Below are positions 47,201-59,200 of a DNA stretch of 64,000 nucleotides, one piece after another. The notes beneath the pieces are model-generated. The model did not search any database. It was given only the letters and a program-made list of their open reading frames with translations, and was not told where the DNA came from. Position numbers and translations under genes: made by a program. This stretch comes from Effrenium voratum (lineage: Eukaryota > Sar > Dinophyceae > Suessiales > Symbiodiniaceae). The DNA is taken from NCBI GenBank assembly GCA_963377175.1, contig CAUJNA010002813.1, forward strand, positions 802,228-866,227, written 5' to 3'. Positions within the stretch are counted from its first letter, which is position 1. Each line of letters opens with the position of its first letter.

Positions 47201-50200
47201 ATTATTTCCCACCCAAGCATTGCACCATTTAACTTGGACACCCCTCAAATGGCCGTGACATTGCAACGCCAGCTGACATTGCAACGCTTGCTTGCAAAAG
47301 GGAAGACTAGCTGGAAATGGTCTTTGACATCCAAAAAAGAAACTTTGGGCTAGCCACCCGGGAACAACCCATTTACCTATCTCAAGCAAAAGAAGACAAA
47401 GACCAACCATGTCCCCCAAAAAACTAACGGTTAGATGAAAGGAGCCGGCTCTTTCTCAACAAAAACATTAAAGCGCCAAACAAAGTGTGTCACAGTGACA
47501 TAACGCCAAGGCTAGTTCCTGAACCATTCCCCCTCCCCATCCCCAACCCCTTCCCTCCCCCACCTCGAAGGTCCGTTGGGTCCAGCTCCAAGGCAACCGG
47601 AAAAGCCCCTGAGAAGCGCTCCCGCCCCCCCCCCCCCCCGCCTTCTTGTAGTAGTCTTCGAGGTGCTGATCTAGCCACACCAGCGCTGCGCGCTTCGTGT
47701 TCTTCATCACCTGGCCAGCGAATGGAACGAAACCACGCCAGCTCGCAAAGCATTTTGTTTGGCGCGGGGTTTCCGGCGAAGGGGGGGGCAGTCACAGAAC
47801 CAGGGTTTAGTGAGTCAGAAGCAGTTAGCATACCCAACCAAATGGAATATTGTATGGAGTTCCAACGGATGGGGTTGGCCACAATTCTCTTATTTGGTGA
47901 CCCTCAAATGGAGCTAAACCAGGTACTCCCAAAGGGGAATGGGCTTTATTCCCTGTGGCAAACAAGTCATAGAACCATGCATGAAGGGAAAATCGATCCT
48001 GAAACCAGGCACGCAAGGCTCACCAAATTCATCGAGTTGCCCCTGGAACGCTCAAAGCAAACACGTCCCAGGGACGCTCCTGAGTAACACGTCAAGAAAC
48101 GACACCCAAGTCTTCTGAGGCCAAAAGCCAAGGAAGCTGCACGGTCCATCTCCAAGACTGGCCTCTGGAACATGGACCACGTAGGGGTTCTTTGCCTCGG
48201 CTCGCGGGTGCAGAGACGAGTGCAGAGGCTGGACCTTCAACCAGAAAAGTCCAGGATGAAGCTTTGTGAACCTTTGTCGTGGAAATGGGCTGTTTGGGGA
48301 GGAAAATTGTCTTCCAGTACCCCCCCCCTTTTCCAGGTTCCACGTTGGCTGGATCGTGCCAAAGAACATCGCTTGTGAACGCCGGCACGGCAACGTGTTC
48401 ACACTTTTGTGGTTTTGCCAAATGGCAAACACAAAGGCCAACTATATGCTTGTATACATGAATCTCATTGTTTGTGATACCCTCTTGGCTGTCTTCAGGG
48501 GATGAGCACTAAGGAGATCGACACAGGAGAGGTGGTCAAGACCTGGGTTCCACGATGCTATATTCCATGTCTGCCTTCGCGAACCCTTTCGCGGCCTTTC
48601 ACAAATCTTGCGCACTCCACAATTGTCCTTCCGCGGAGCACGTTGGGCCAAGGAACCCTTTCGCGGACGGTTCAGCAAGCAACCCAGAGTTCAAAATCGG
48701 CCTTTCATTGGACAACACAGGAACTTGAAGGACAACACCTTTACTAACTTCTTTCATTGGGGTTTTGAACGCTGCTCACATCAACATTGCTGCCAACCAA
48801 TAAGTCGCAAGTTAGCGAATTACTTGCAAGGGCATGCTTTTGAAAGAATTACTGGAACTGCGGTGTTGAAAAAGGACCCCTGGAAAGCGTGTTGTTTTTG
48901 CAGATGGTGTCTTCAAATCAGTGCCCAGTGAAACCTGTCGTTTTGACACCTTGAAGACATTGACCTCTCAAACGATGTCGTCCACGCTAGACCGTTGAGC
49001 GACGATCACAGCGATGCATCTAAACTTCATCCACAAGCGACTATAATCTTTGTCCGAAAGTTGGAGCGAAGGCTCCTGTGCCGGCAACCAGGGGTCTGAG
49101 AGTCTGGGCAGTAGAACTCCAGAGTGTTGGGCTTCACAACGTTTCGATAACGAACACCCTCCCCGCAACCACCCTCGTCGCCCAGCCGCGGTATGAAAGT
49201 CCCCGGGTCGTTCGAAGACTGTGATACCCGGTTGGAACTTCAACAGCTTACAGCGGCACAGGCCGGTCGAGGTACTCACAGCACGAAATTCCTGGCGATG
49301 TAAAATTTCCTCTGCGGGCGCATGCACATCGCCGTCCTGTGCAGAACAGGGCGCTGCGCAAAGGACAGGCTTTGGCAATGGGCGGCTCCCTGCCGATGCC
49401 GCACTCCCGTCCAGCTGCCGCACTTCTTGGCCCTTGGATGGCCAAGTCTGGTGATGGTCGTGTCAACCGGCTCGCCAGGCCATACCTGGAGGTTTTGGGG
49501 GTCGGGGCCGGTAGCACTCCGACACCTCGTCGCGAGCAGCTGGTGGGCTGGAGCAAGGTATCGGACTCCACGTCAATACGGGCAAAGCCCAGCATTCCGG
49601 TGAAAATCGGAGTAGACAGCATAACGTCAAGACAGGTGGCGACGACGCAAGTTGCACAGGTCTTAACCTTACGTGTGACTCACATCCTGGAACATGTGAC
49701 CCGCATCCCAGACACTGTTGGTTTCATACTAACATAATCGCACAAAACATGAAATGTTCGCTTTTCAGTAAACACCACTGCTGGTTTCCCACTAAATCCT
49801 CCAAGTTGGAAGTCGGTTGATTCGTATCGGAAACTGCCAACCCCTTCCCCCCCCCACCTTCCCCCCCCTGCCCCGCTCAACTGAGGCCGCGAGCCCTGAA
49901 GACGTGGCCCATGCCTCGGGGATGCGAAAAGCGTTCCGATCCAAATGGACGGGGTACTCCAAGAAAAAGAAAGTCCTGCCTCTGTTCCATAGCCATGGGG
50001 ATATTTACACAGTTTGGATCTGGCCCTGTAGATTTGGGACTTTGTTCTGACTAGTCACAACCCAAAATATAAAATAGCTTTTTGGAGGCCGTTCGGTTGT
50101 TTCAAAGGTAAGGAAGCTATCCATTTTGAGAGTTCTTGTCTGTGGTTTTGAGACAAACCCTGATGCGGAAATCAATACGAGAATGACACTAAGTTGGAGG

Positions 50201-53200
50201 CGGGCCCTTTGGCCGACATCATTTGCATAGGATCTATGATAGTCTATGTCTGCCATCTTTGACCTGGGTCCCATGCAAAATCATATTTGTTTGATGGGAA
50301 ACCGAAAAAGGGAACCACCATTTTGGGGGGGGGTTCGCCTAGTTTGACCCAAACACGGCAAACCTTGAGCATCAGGCCATGTCTGAAATTCATCAAGGTT
50401 CCCTACATGTCCGACCTTAAAAGATCACAGCACAAAGCAAACTCACCCGACAAACATGCCTTTCCAAACCAGGATTGAAACTTTCAACCATCCTTGCAGG
50501 GGGAATTTCAGTTGGAACCTGAAACTCGCCTGCCCGAAGGACCTGGACAAAGGTGAAGCCATTGACACCTGGACTGAACCGGGCCCAACAAGGACTTCAC
50601 CCCTAAAAGCGTTCCAGCGGTCGCTTCGCGCGCCGCAACCATCCTCCGACGCCTCCCCCATCCATCCTGGGGCTGCCGGCGCGAGCAGGGCACGATCAAG
50701 ATGCGGCCCCCGCAGCGCCAGGTGCGGAGGGACATCTGGCGGACGAGCTGAAGGGAGGGACGAGCGAGCCAGGCGTTTGACGGCGCCTTCGGGGCCCGAA
50801 AGAGGTTCTGTTTTCGGACTGAAAGCCGTGGAAACGGCTAGGGACAATCATGTGTCTAAAACCAAACCGTGTGGGGGGTCTGTGCTTGCGGCGATGTGAA
50901 AAAGGGTTCCTAGTGCCCCCTTCCAGATCCCTGGTAAATCGCTGAAACTTGTTGGATTCCCGGAAATTGTAGTCTTCCCAAAGCTGCTCTAAGTGATCAA
51001 AACCAAACCCGACGGGAAACCAAAATTTTGGCAATCCAAGCCTGGCTTGAAAGGACCCACAAAGCGGAGCAGGGGGGCCAAACACCCTCGCTGAGCTGTC
51101 CCGAAACCCCGACCTCTGGCCAAGAAGAAACAAGCGCACCGCTGGGGGGAAGACAGCATAACTCCAAAAACGGTGCCGGCTCCAAAAGAAGACACATTCC
51201 ATTCGTGGGATTTCCATGCACTTGGCTTCCCTTTAAAACACCCCCCACAAAGGAAACACCCATGTCTATCCATTGCCAGGTGGTTGTCTCAGAATGGGGT
51301 GACCGCACAAACTTGTGGTGCTTTTTTGGTCTCTCTCTCCAACTCTGAAGTTTGGCGCCCTCAAACAAGCAACGTCAGCCGTCAGCCGCCAGCATCGCAA
51401 GTGTTATGCTTCATGCCTCTGCCATGGGGGGGGGGGGGGGGAAGCAGGGGGAACATCGACCCGCCACTTCTCTGGATGACTTAAAACAATTCCTTGAAAG
51501 TCCCTGAGAAAGAAAAATCTTCATCGTAGTGATCCCTTCCGTTCCAATATGACAGAGAACCTCAGGCGAACAGTTCCCGGGCCTTTGGACGGCTTGGAAA
51601 ACGGGATCCACAGTTCCTCGTTTGAGTCCTCGGCTCACCTCAAAGAAAAACCAGACGCGCTTTCTTGTTTGTTTTTCTTGGCATGTTGCCCAAGATGGAA
51701 GTCTAAAAGCAGACAAAAATCAATCAAACAGTCATATATACGTGTTTTTTGGCCATACACATGTTGCAAGGACATCCCCCCCAACAAAAAAAAGCCTCAG
51801 CCACGCTGGCCTCGATGTGCTCACCGCCCCACTCGGTCATGTTGGTGTCGTAAGTGCCCATGCGCTCCCAGTTGTCTCTCCTCGCCCGACCGCTGTCATT
51901 TTTACAGATCTTTTTTGGTGGACATAGGGGGATGTCCTTTCGTGATGGCACCTTTTGTTTGTGGCCGTTAACGGGAATTCAAAAGGAAAACCACCATTTT
52001 GGGGGGAGTCCATCACTATATACCTCGGCTTTTGCAGCAACTTTATCGGGTTCCCGGGGACGGACAGCCCGGGTCCAAACAGGGACATTTGCTGGGCCAA
52101 GACATGCGCCAGAAACGGGCCGAGCCGCCAAAAAGACACCGGCTCGGCGCGCAGGTTGTGTCCCGCGTTGCGCAGTTGCGGCAATAGTGGTACACATGCC
52201 AGAATACATGCCCTTCTCATTTCTCGCAGGGTTTTTCGGGTCATGGTTTGCCCCGAAGCCTCCCTGCAGACGTCCGCACAGGCAACTCAAGACAAGTTGG
52301 CGCGCGTTCCCCTGGAAAAGGTTTGCTTGCGGGGGGTCCGCACTGCAGGACTCACCTGGTTCCCTTGCCTGGGTGCAACATGGATGGTTAGTGGGGTTTG
52401 TCTCCCAATGGGGGAACTTCCAAGATTGTGGGATTTCACTCCCCGACGCCCCCGGCAAGCCCGAAACCCGGGCTCCAAATGCCGAAGATGCCACCGGACA
52501 GGGCCGGCGTCGGATAGACATTCGGATATTTGTACCTGGATCACCAGCTGCTGTGAACGGACAAATGATGTGCCAGTTGCCAGGTGGTGTGTCCCAGCAT
52601 TTCAGGGGCTGCATCCATCCCAACTGGTGTGCACCAGGAAAAATTAGACCCAGGCGATAGAAAGAGCTAGTTGGACAACTGGCTTCCCATGTCATCATTT
52701 GGAGGAAGTCAGAGCCTTGGTGTAGACCAAACAGCGCACTTGCGCCCTTGGCCATCGCAAAAGCTGAGGAGGCCTCCCACATCTTTAGAGGGATCTTCCA
52801 TATGCTGGCATTGTGTTGACGTCGTGTGCAATATGGCAGCCTAATCATAGCCAGAAGTTATACAAGTATGTATCCATATATAATATATAGTTATATATAT
52901 ATATATATTATACCGACGCTGACTTGGAATAGGTACGTATGATGTGTCTACTTTTTGTTGTCAGCCTGAACCTCCCCGCAGCCTGGGTCCTTTGCCATGG
53001 TCCGAAGCCCACTATGATTTCCAATTCCCCAAGGGGAAAAAGGGGTTATAGACCCCTTCTCGAGTGGCCAGCCAGTGACCTCAGGTGGTTATCCCAGTAA
53101 CACCCTGGGGCTTGTGGCTTGGGCGCAGTCGACCAGGACGCAGAGCGCCCTTGGTTTCAAGCAGCACAAGCTTCTGGAGGTTGGCTCCCCGTTCGTTTGA

Positions 53201-56200
53201 GCTTGAGCCATCATTCTTTGCAAACCAGCCTTTTTCCTGGTTTCGTAGTTTTCTGGCAAGAACAACCCCTAGAAAGCGAACATAGCATTGACCAACCTAG
53301 GGCATGTCCCGCATGGCTTATCAAGGGAGTGCCCATCGGCTATGTGGACCCAAACACAGCTTTCCCCTGTGTTGGCTTCTTGATTTCAGACAGACGCCCA
53401 CCTTAACGGGGGAAAAAATAAACGTTGTTGCAAAGGAACCCCACTGTTAAGAAGCGGCGAAGCGGCAAGCCCACGAGCGCACGAGGAGTTCCGCTGCTCA
53501 ATGAGCGCCTTCCACCCGAAGGTCAGCGTCCAATCCTTGGGAAGGAACGTGGCGAAAGGACTCCAAGCAATGAAACACCTAGGATGTGACAGGAACGTCT
53601 ACCTTAAATGAGTGAAACAATGGGGTGCTTGGCCCTGGGTCAGACTGGGCACCTTGGAAGAAGCCTGGAGTGCTCCGTATAGGCTTGTTGTTATGCTCCT
53701 CAATGTCGACGCCGAAAATGACAATCTGGCAAATAACTTGGAAGTGTGGGCCTCCCAAAGGAAAAAGCCCTTTCCACAGGGAAACGGTTCCCTGATCTGT
53801 CAGGTGATTCATCTTGGCATCGGAGGCAGCAAATGGTTCTCATGGGCCAGGATGCATAACCGCTGGGTGATGTTCATTTGCCGGCTTCGGGATCCGGGCC
53901 GTGCGGCTCGCGTAGAATATATCCCTGCCGAACTACCTCCATGTTCATGCCGCACCTTGAGCTGTGATGGGTTCCAAAGTCGCACTCAGAGCAGGGCCCT
54001 CTAAGATAGACCCACACGGTCCTTTGGGAAACGGCTTTCAAAGGGACTCCAGTTAGGCTCCAATTAAAATCCTGGCAGTGCTACCTGAGGAGGCGCACGG
54101 CGCTTGGTGTTGATGCGTCTTCCTTTTGAAGGTGCCACCCAAGCAGCTATCCGCGAACACATGGCATGTCCCCGAAATTAGAAACATTGCGGAAGGCAAA
54201 CAGGATGTGCCTCTGTTCAATGCTTTGGTAGGGGAACACGTTGATGCTCGGACACTTCCACGTGGGTCACTGTGCCTTGTTGAATAGGAAAACCTTGCAC
54301 TGGCCTAAATTCAGGAAAGGGATCAAGGAGCCCAACTCATACCGATGCGACCATGGCACATGGCTTCTCAAGATAGGCCCTTAGAACTGGGTCGTTTCCT
54401 TGCTTCCCGCCATCCAACGGGTCCGACAGACCCCTGGTTTTGAGGGCATGGCCGCAATGTGACTATATACTTCCCTTTGGCGATTCTTAAGGACCTCCAA
54501 AAGTGGGCCGCACACTGCCATGCAAATGATGTGCACAGGGTCCCCCTTTCAGATTCATACCCGAATTGGTATTTCCAAACCACTCTTCTATCCGTTGTGG
54601 GTTCCAAAAGAATGCTTCCGAATTGCTCCATATTGCATGCAAAGCTCGAATCCACCAATGTGGTGGTTGGCTGGCACGTACTGGTTGAAGTTGTTCTGCG
54701 CGTGCGAACTCCAATCCAGCTGCCCAATGACAAGGCCGGAACGCCTTTTTCAGGTTGACCATTCTTAGTTGGGGGAACCCACCAAACAAGAAAGGAGTTT
54801 GAAGGGTGTCGTTGACCAGCTGGGCCACTCACCAGCATCCCACTAGCTGTTTGATTTCACAAGGAGTGCAAACATGGCATGAACATGCAGGGTAGCTCAC
54901 ACCCACCCACCTGACCTGGGACTTTCACAGAATGAGGGACCGCGCAGGCATTGGGTTTTCTTGCCAACAAGCGTGGGGCTCCCATTTCCCCAAAGGTATA
55001 TCCTGACATGGCAGGCAATCCTCCCAATTCTTATCCAGCACTCGGACTGTATTCCGCTCCAGGGGAACCATGGGAATTCGGGCTTACAAAAAGCCCTTAT
55101 TCTTAATGCCTGTCACTTGGACCCCTAACCATTGACTTGGAGGGGTGCAACAAAAATATTCAACACGTATGGCAATCGCTACCCTGCTCCTCCGGGATGA
55201 TGTCCAGGATAGGCATCACCAGCGTCCCGTGGTCTTTGGCCAACGCCAGCTGCTCCAACAGCGGCTCCATCCACTGCGCGTTCGGGGCCCACTGAAAAAA
55301 TCCATGGGGGAAGGCCACTGGAAAATGCCGTAAACAAACAACACAAACAGCCCTCAGTTGCCCAAAGGACCTGGAAATACAAGGTTAACCTTTTGGGGCC
55401 ATGACTAAAAATGGAGCAAAATAGGAAAACCAAAAAGGTAAAAAGGTTAGCTTTGGACAACTGAGAGCCCCAACCCACAAATTTCAGGAAGGTCATGGCT
55501 CGATCGATCCAAAGCAGTTCGCCATCCAACCCTATTGCCAGCGCACCGGCAAGACTTGGCAATTACCATTTGTTGGTTGCAACGCAATGACGAAAATGAA
55601 GCCAGAGCCAAATCTGGTAATTTGCCAAATGGCCAATGTTGCTGGACCTGCAGAACTGCAGCTTCGCTGGGTATTTGGTGAGAGGGGGTGCCCCAAAGAC
55701 ATCGCCATTTAGACACTTCCCTTTGTGTGTGTGCGCTTCCTGGCCTGCTTGCTCACCACGCAGTGGGGCTCCATGAACACGATCACCGGGCCTCGGGAAG
55801 GAAGGGCTCGGCGCTCCCAAAATTGGCGGGGCAGGTCTCGAAAAAATTGAAAAAATCGTCGAAAATGGGTCCATCCTTTCCGCTTCCTTTCAACCAAGCG
55901 AAAGTGAATGATTCTGACTTATCTTTTAAAAATTTAAAAAAAGAACATTCATGGGTGAGCTCGTGGCCTGGTTATCATGTTCCTCTGGCCCTGGCTGGCC
56001 GGAAAAAATATATAAAAATCATGCCAGCTTCTTGCAAGGCAAGATTGGGGTTTGTTCCAAGGGAAAACGAACAGGCCAAACACGCAGAAACAGAGGTGCT
56101 CCTTGCGTCAAAGCTTTCTCTTGTTCGGGGCTCACAAACGTAAGTTGCCTACCCATGGCATTCATGTCCGCAGTTGGACAACGGCCCACATGGCCAGTCG

Positions 56201-59200
56201 AGTCGCTGCGAGTTAGGGCAACTTGCCAGATCGGCCTGTCCCATTTGGGTTGTCTGAGTGGACCCGAAGGGGTGACTTGCTGGTATAATTTATGTGGATA
56301 TACGCCCACCATGTTTGAGGGTGGTCCAGCCATCAGAAATCTAACGCCCCTAAACCCTTACTTCTCACTTAAAACATGAAGTCAATTTGCTAAACAGATC
56401 GAGGCGTTCAGCCCCCTCAGTCCCTAGCCCCCACCAAAACTTGCAGAACAGCAAGAATTATATTGCGGGTCTCTTTGCATGCGTGCGCACTCGTCAAAAA
56501 CAACAAATGCATCCGAATGCGTTCGTAGCTTCCGAGGGATCATCGAAGAGCTCCACGGAGCATTCTGCGGGGGGGTCGGGGGGTGGGGCGAGGCTTGCCC
56601 AAGATGGCCACTCAACCGACCCTGAAGAGTCAAGCAACTCTAGTAGGTACCCAGAAGCTGGGTGAAAGCTATAAGCAGAAGCCATGTGATTGCTGACACA
56701 AATGTATGGTTACCTGCCAGTAGTAGGTCGCCAAATGTCTTTGCCTCTGGCAACTAATGGTTCCCCCCATTTACCTAGCCTGGTGCCGACTCGGCGAACC
56801 TCCCCACGCTGGGCCCACGGCTGCTGATCAAGGCTGCGCCGATCACCTCAGACGAAGTCTGAGGCGAAAGCTTCCCTTCGGGTCAAAGGACTGGGAGTCC
56901 AAATCCCTCACTCCTTCTCACAGGTAAGCCACTTTGGGGGCAGATGCAGTCTGGAGCTCATGTGTGTTTTGATCCCAGCTTGGTCATTTGAAGAACACCC
57001 CATAGGCAGCTGGATAATCAGTTCATGTGAGCCTTCACATTTGACTTCCCGCACGGCCTTGCTGGAAAGCCCTTGTTGGCAACTGAGGGGTTCTACCCTC
57101 CGCGTTCACAGCCCTGACAACCAGGAACCATGCCTCATGACAGTTCAAGCATTGCGGCGCAGGTAAGCCATGTCCATTTCATCTTTCAAGGCTTCCCTTC
57201 TACTGCTTATGCGGGGTGGAGTAGAACGAATGGCATGCCTTGGATCGCATTCCAGGCAAAGCCAGCAAACAGTGCCAGATGAGCGTTCGATGTGACAATG
57301 TCTCAAAACCAGGGAAGCTCCAAGCCGTGGCTCACCTTTGCAGGTCCGAACAGGTCTCTGTTTTGACACATGCCGCCAGGAACACAACTACCCTGGCAGG
57401 CAGAGTTCCCCGTCCACTCGCCCGACAGGTGCCAACCAATTCGGAGGCTTATTTTGTCATTCGGACAACTTTGGCATATTTCCAACATGGCCATATTTTT
57501 GGAGGGCACATGCAATGTTGCCACAAGTGGTCCCCATATGTTTGCCCCTTAATCATCACCCACCAAACGGAAACTCACTTTAAGTTGACCCAAATGACGA
57601 TGCTTAAAACCATCCTAAGGGGACACACAGGAAGCCCTGTAGAACCTTCAAGCAAAACAAGCACCAGCTACAATGTTCATGTCAACAGCAAAAACCCTCA
57701 AACCTAAAAGACACAGCTGTGAACCAAAAAAAAACATAGGTGAACCTGAAATCAATAAAACTCAACAATTGTCAAATTGGCTTTCTCATGCAAAAGACCT
57801 GCGGAAAGCAGCCGCATCCTTGCCCAAAAGAGGCACCTACCTCAGTGTTTGCCCATTGCCCCCAAACCGAAAAGCAAACCGTGCTCTGCTTCTGGTCCAT
57901 GTCTCGTGAACCTTGAAACGAGAAAAGACCCATGGACCCGAGGCACGTCATCCCTGAAGCACCCCCCGGCTTGAGCACCTTGGATCGGATCAGCCCCTGC
58001 CGCTTCTCGTTCCTGTGCACCTGCACCTAGTGACATGCACCGATCGAGATGGGCCGGACAGGTTTGGTGGAGAAAACCAACGAGGAATTGCCAGAAGGAA
58101 TTGATCTGCCGTTCTGCTTGGTGACTTTTCCGCCGGCGCAGATTGAGTGTGAGAACATACACTGGTAGTTTAGTTTATAACATGTTCAGACTCAGAGGGT
58201 TCAAGAAACGATCCATTGAACCCGGAGCTGTCCAACAAATGAGGGGAACAAGGACCCCCCCCCTATTTACTCTTTCATCAGGGGCCGACGTTTGGATGCG
58301 GTTGCCGCTGGAACAAGCTTGGCATACCTGCAAGAGCAATCTTACACCAACGGTCCAAGTGGAGAATTGTCACAGCTATGGCTTCTTCTTGGACCGAGGT
58401 GCCGCCGATACGCGCCGCCAACCAACAAGCCACGCCCACATGTTCTGCACAACCCAACCCCAAAGCCATGCTTCAACTGCAAAACTCGGCACCCAAAAAG
58501 CATCTTCAGGGCGTCCCTTAGTGGGGCGACCACTCTTCCAGGTGGGCTCACGTTGAGGAGAATTGGGGTCCACACAAAGGCACCCCTTTGGAGTTTGACT
58601 GAAACCAAATCTTGGCCAAACCCAGACTCAAACTGGCGAAACTGAAGCAAGCCAAACAGGCAATGTAAAAGAAAGGCAAACCTCTGGCACAGGACTGAGG
58701 TTCAAAACACCCTGCACAATGCCCAACAAACCCCCCCTCTTTGACCGCCTTGGGGTGTATTGCTTTCAGCTCCTCGTGGAATTGCCACTCCTCGGCCCAC
58801 GCAAGCCACTGGTTGATGGTGTCGGTTCACTTGCTTTATGGTTCATAGCTTTGGGGTTACAGTCTATTATAGTTGTCATTTCGCCACTGATGAGCCTTCC
58901 GCATCTGAGCTCTGGGTTTTACTTTGCCATCATGGTTTCCGGTTTGCTACGCATAGGAACTGGAAGAACTGGGCAAAGCGGCTCCGGGAGTGTTCGGGGG
59001 AGTGCTTCTTGGTTTGGTCGCCGTTTCGTCCAATCCGGTCACATGACAACTCCTCGGCCCTTCGCGCTGTTGAAACGGCTTCTTGGGCTTGCCTACAGAT
59101 TGTGTGCAAACACTCTTATGTTGCCAGATTCGGCCTGCACTTTCTCGACCTGTCTTCGGACTCCTCAAAGAATCCGGATCTACATGTGCCAAGGACCCGA

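Noticed and set aside
51979..52848. 289-residue minus-strand open frame
   Set aside because: Not a single protein. It shares bases with the 22-nt GT27 exon, has no domain-like pattern elsewhere, and crosses intron-repeat sequence.
56494..56560. Minus-strand ECSVELFDDPSEATN, at first taken for the GT27 VDD motif
   Set aside because: It lies downstream of the NEKR exon, so order is wrong; the true VDD exon is at 60.06 kb.
56780..56935. Structured, GC-rich stretch checked for a tRNA
   Set aside because: No cloverleaf with standard T-loop and anticodon stem could be formed.
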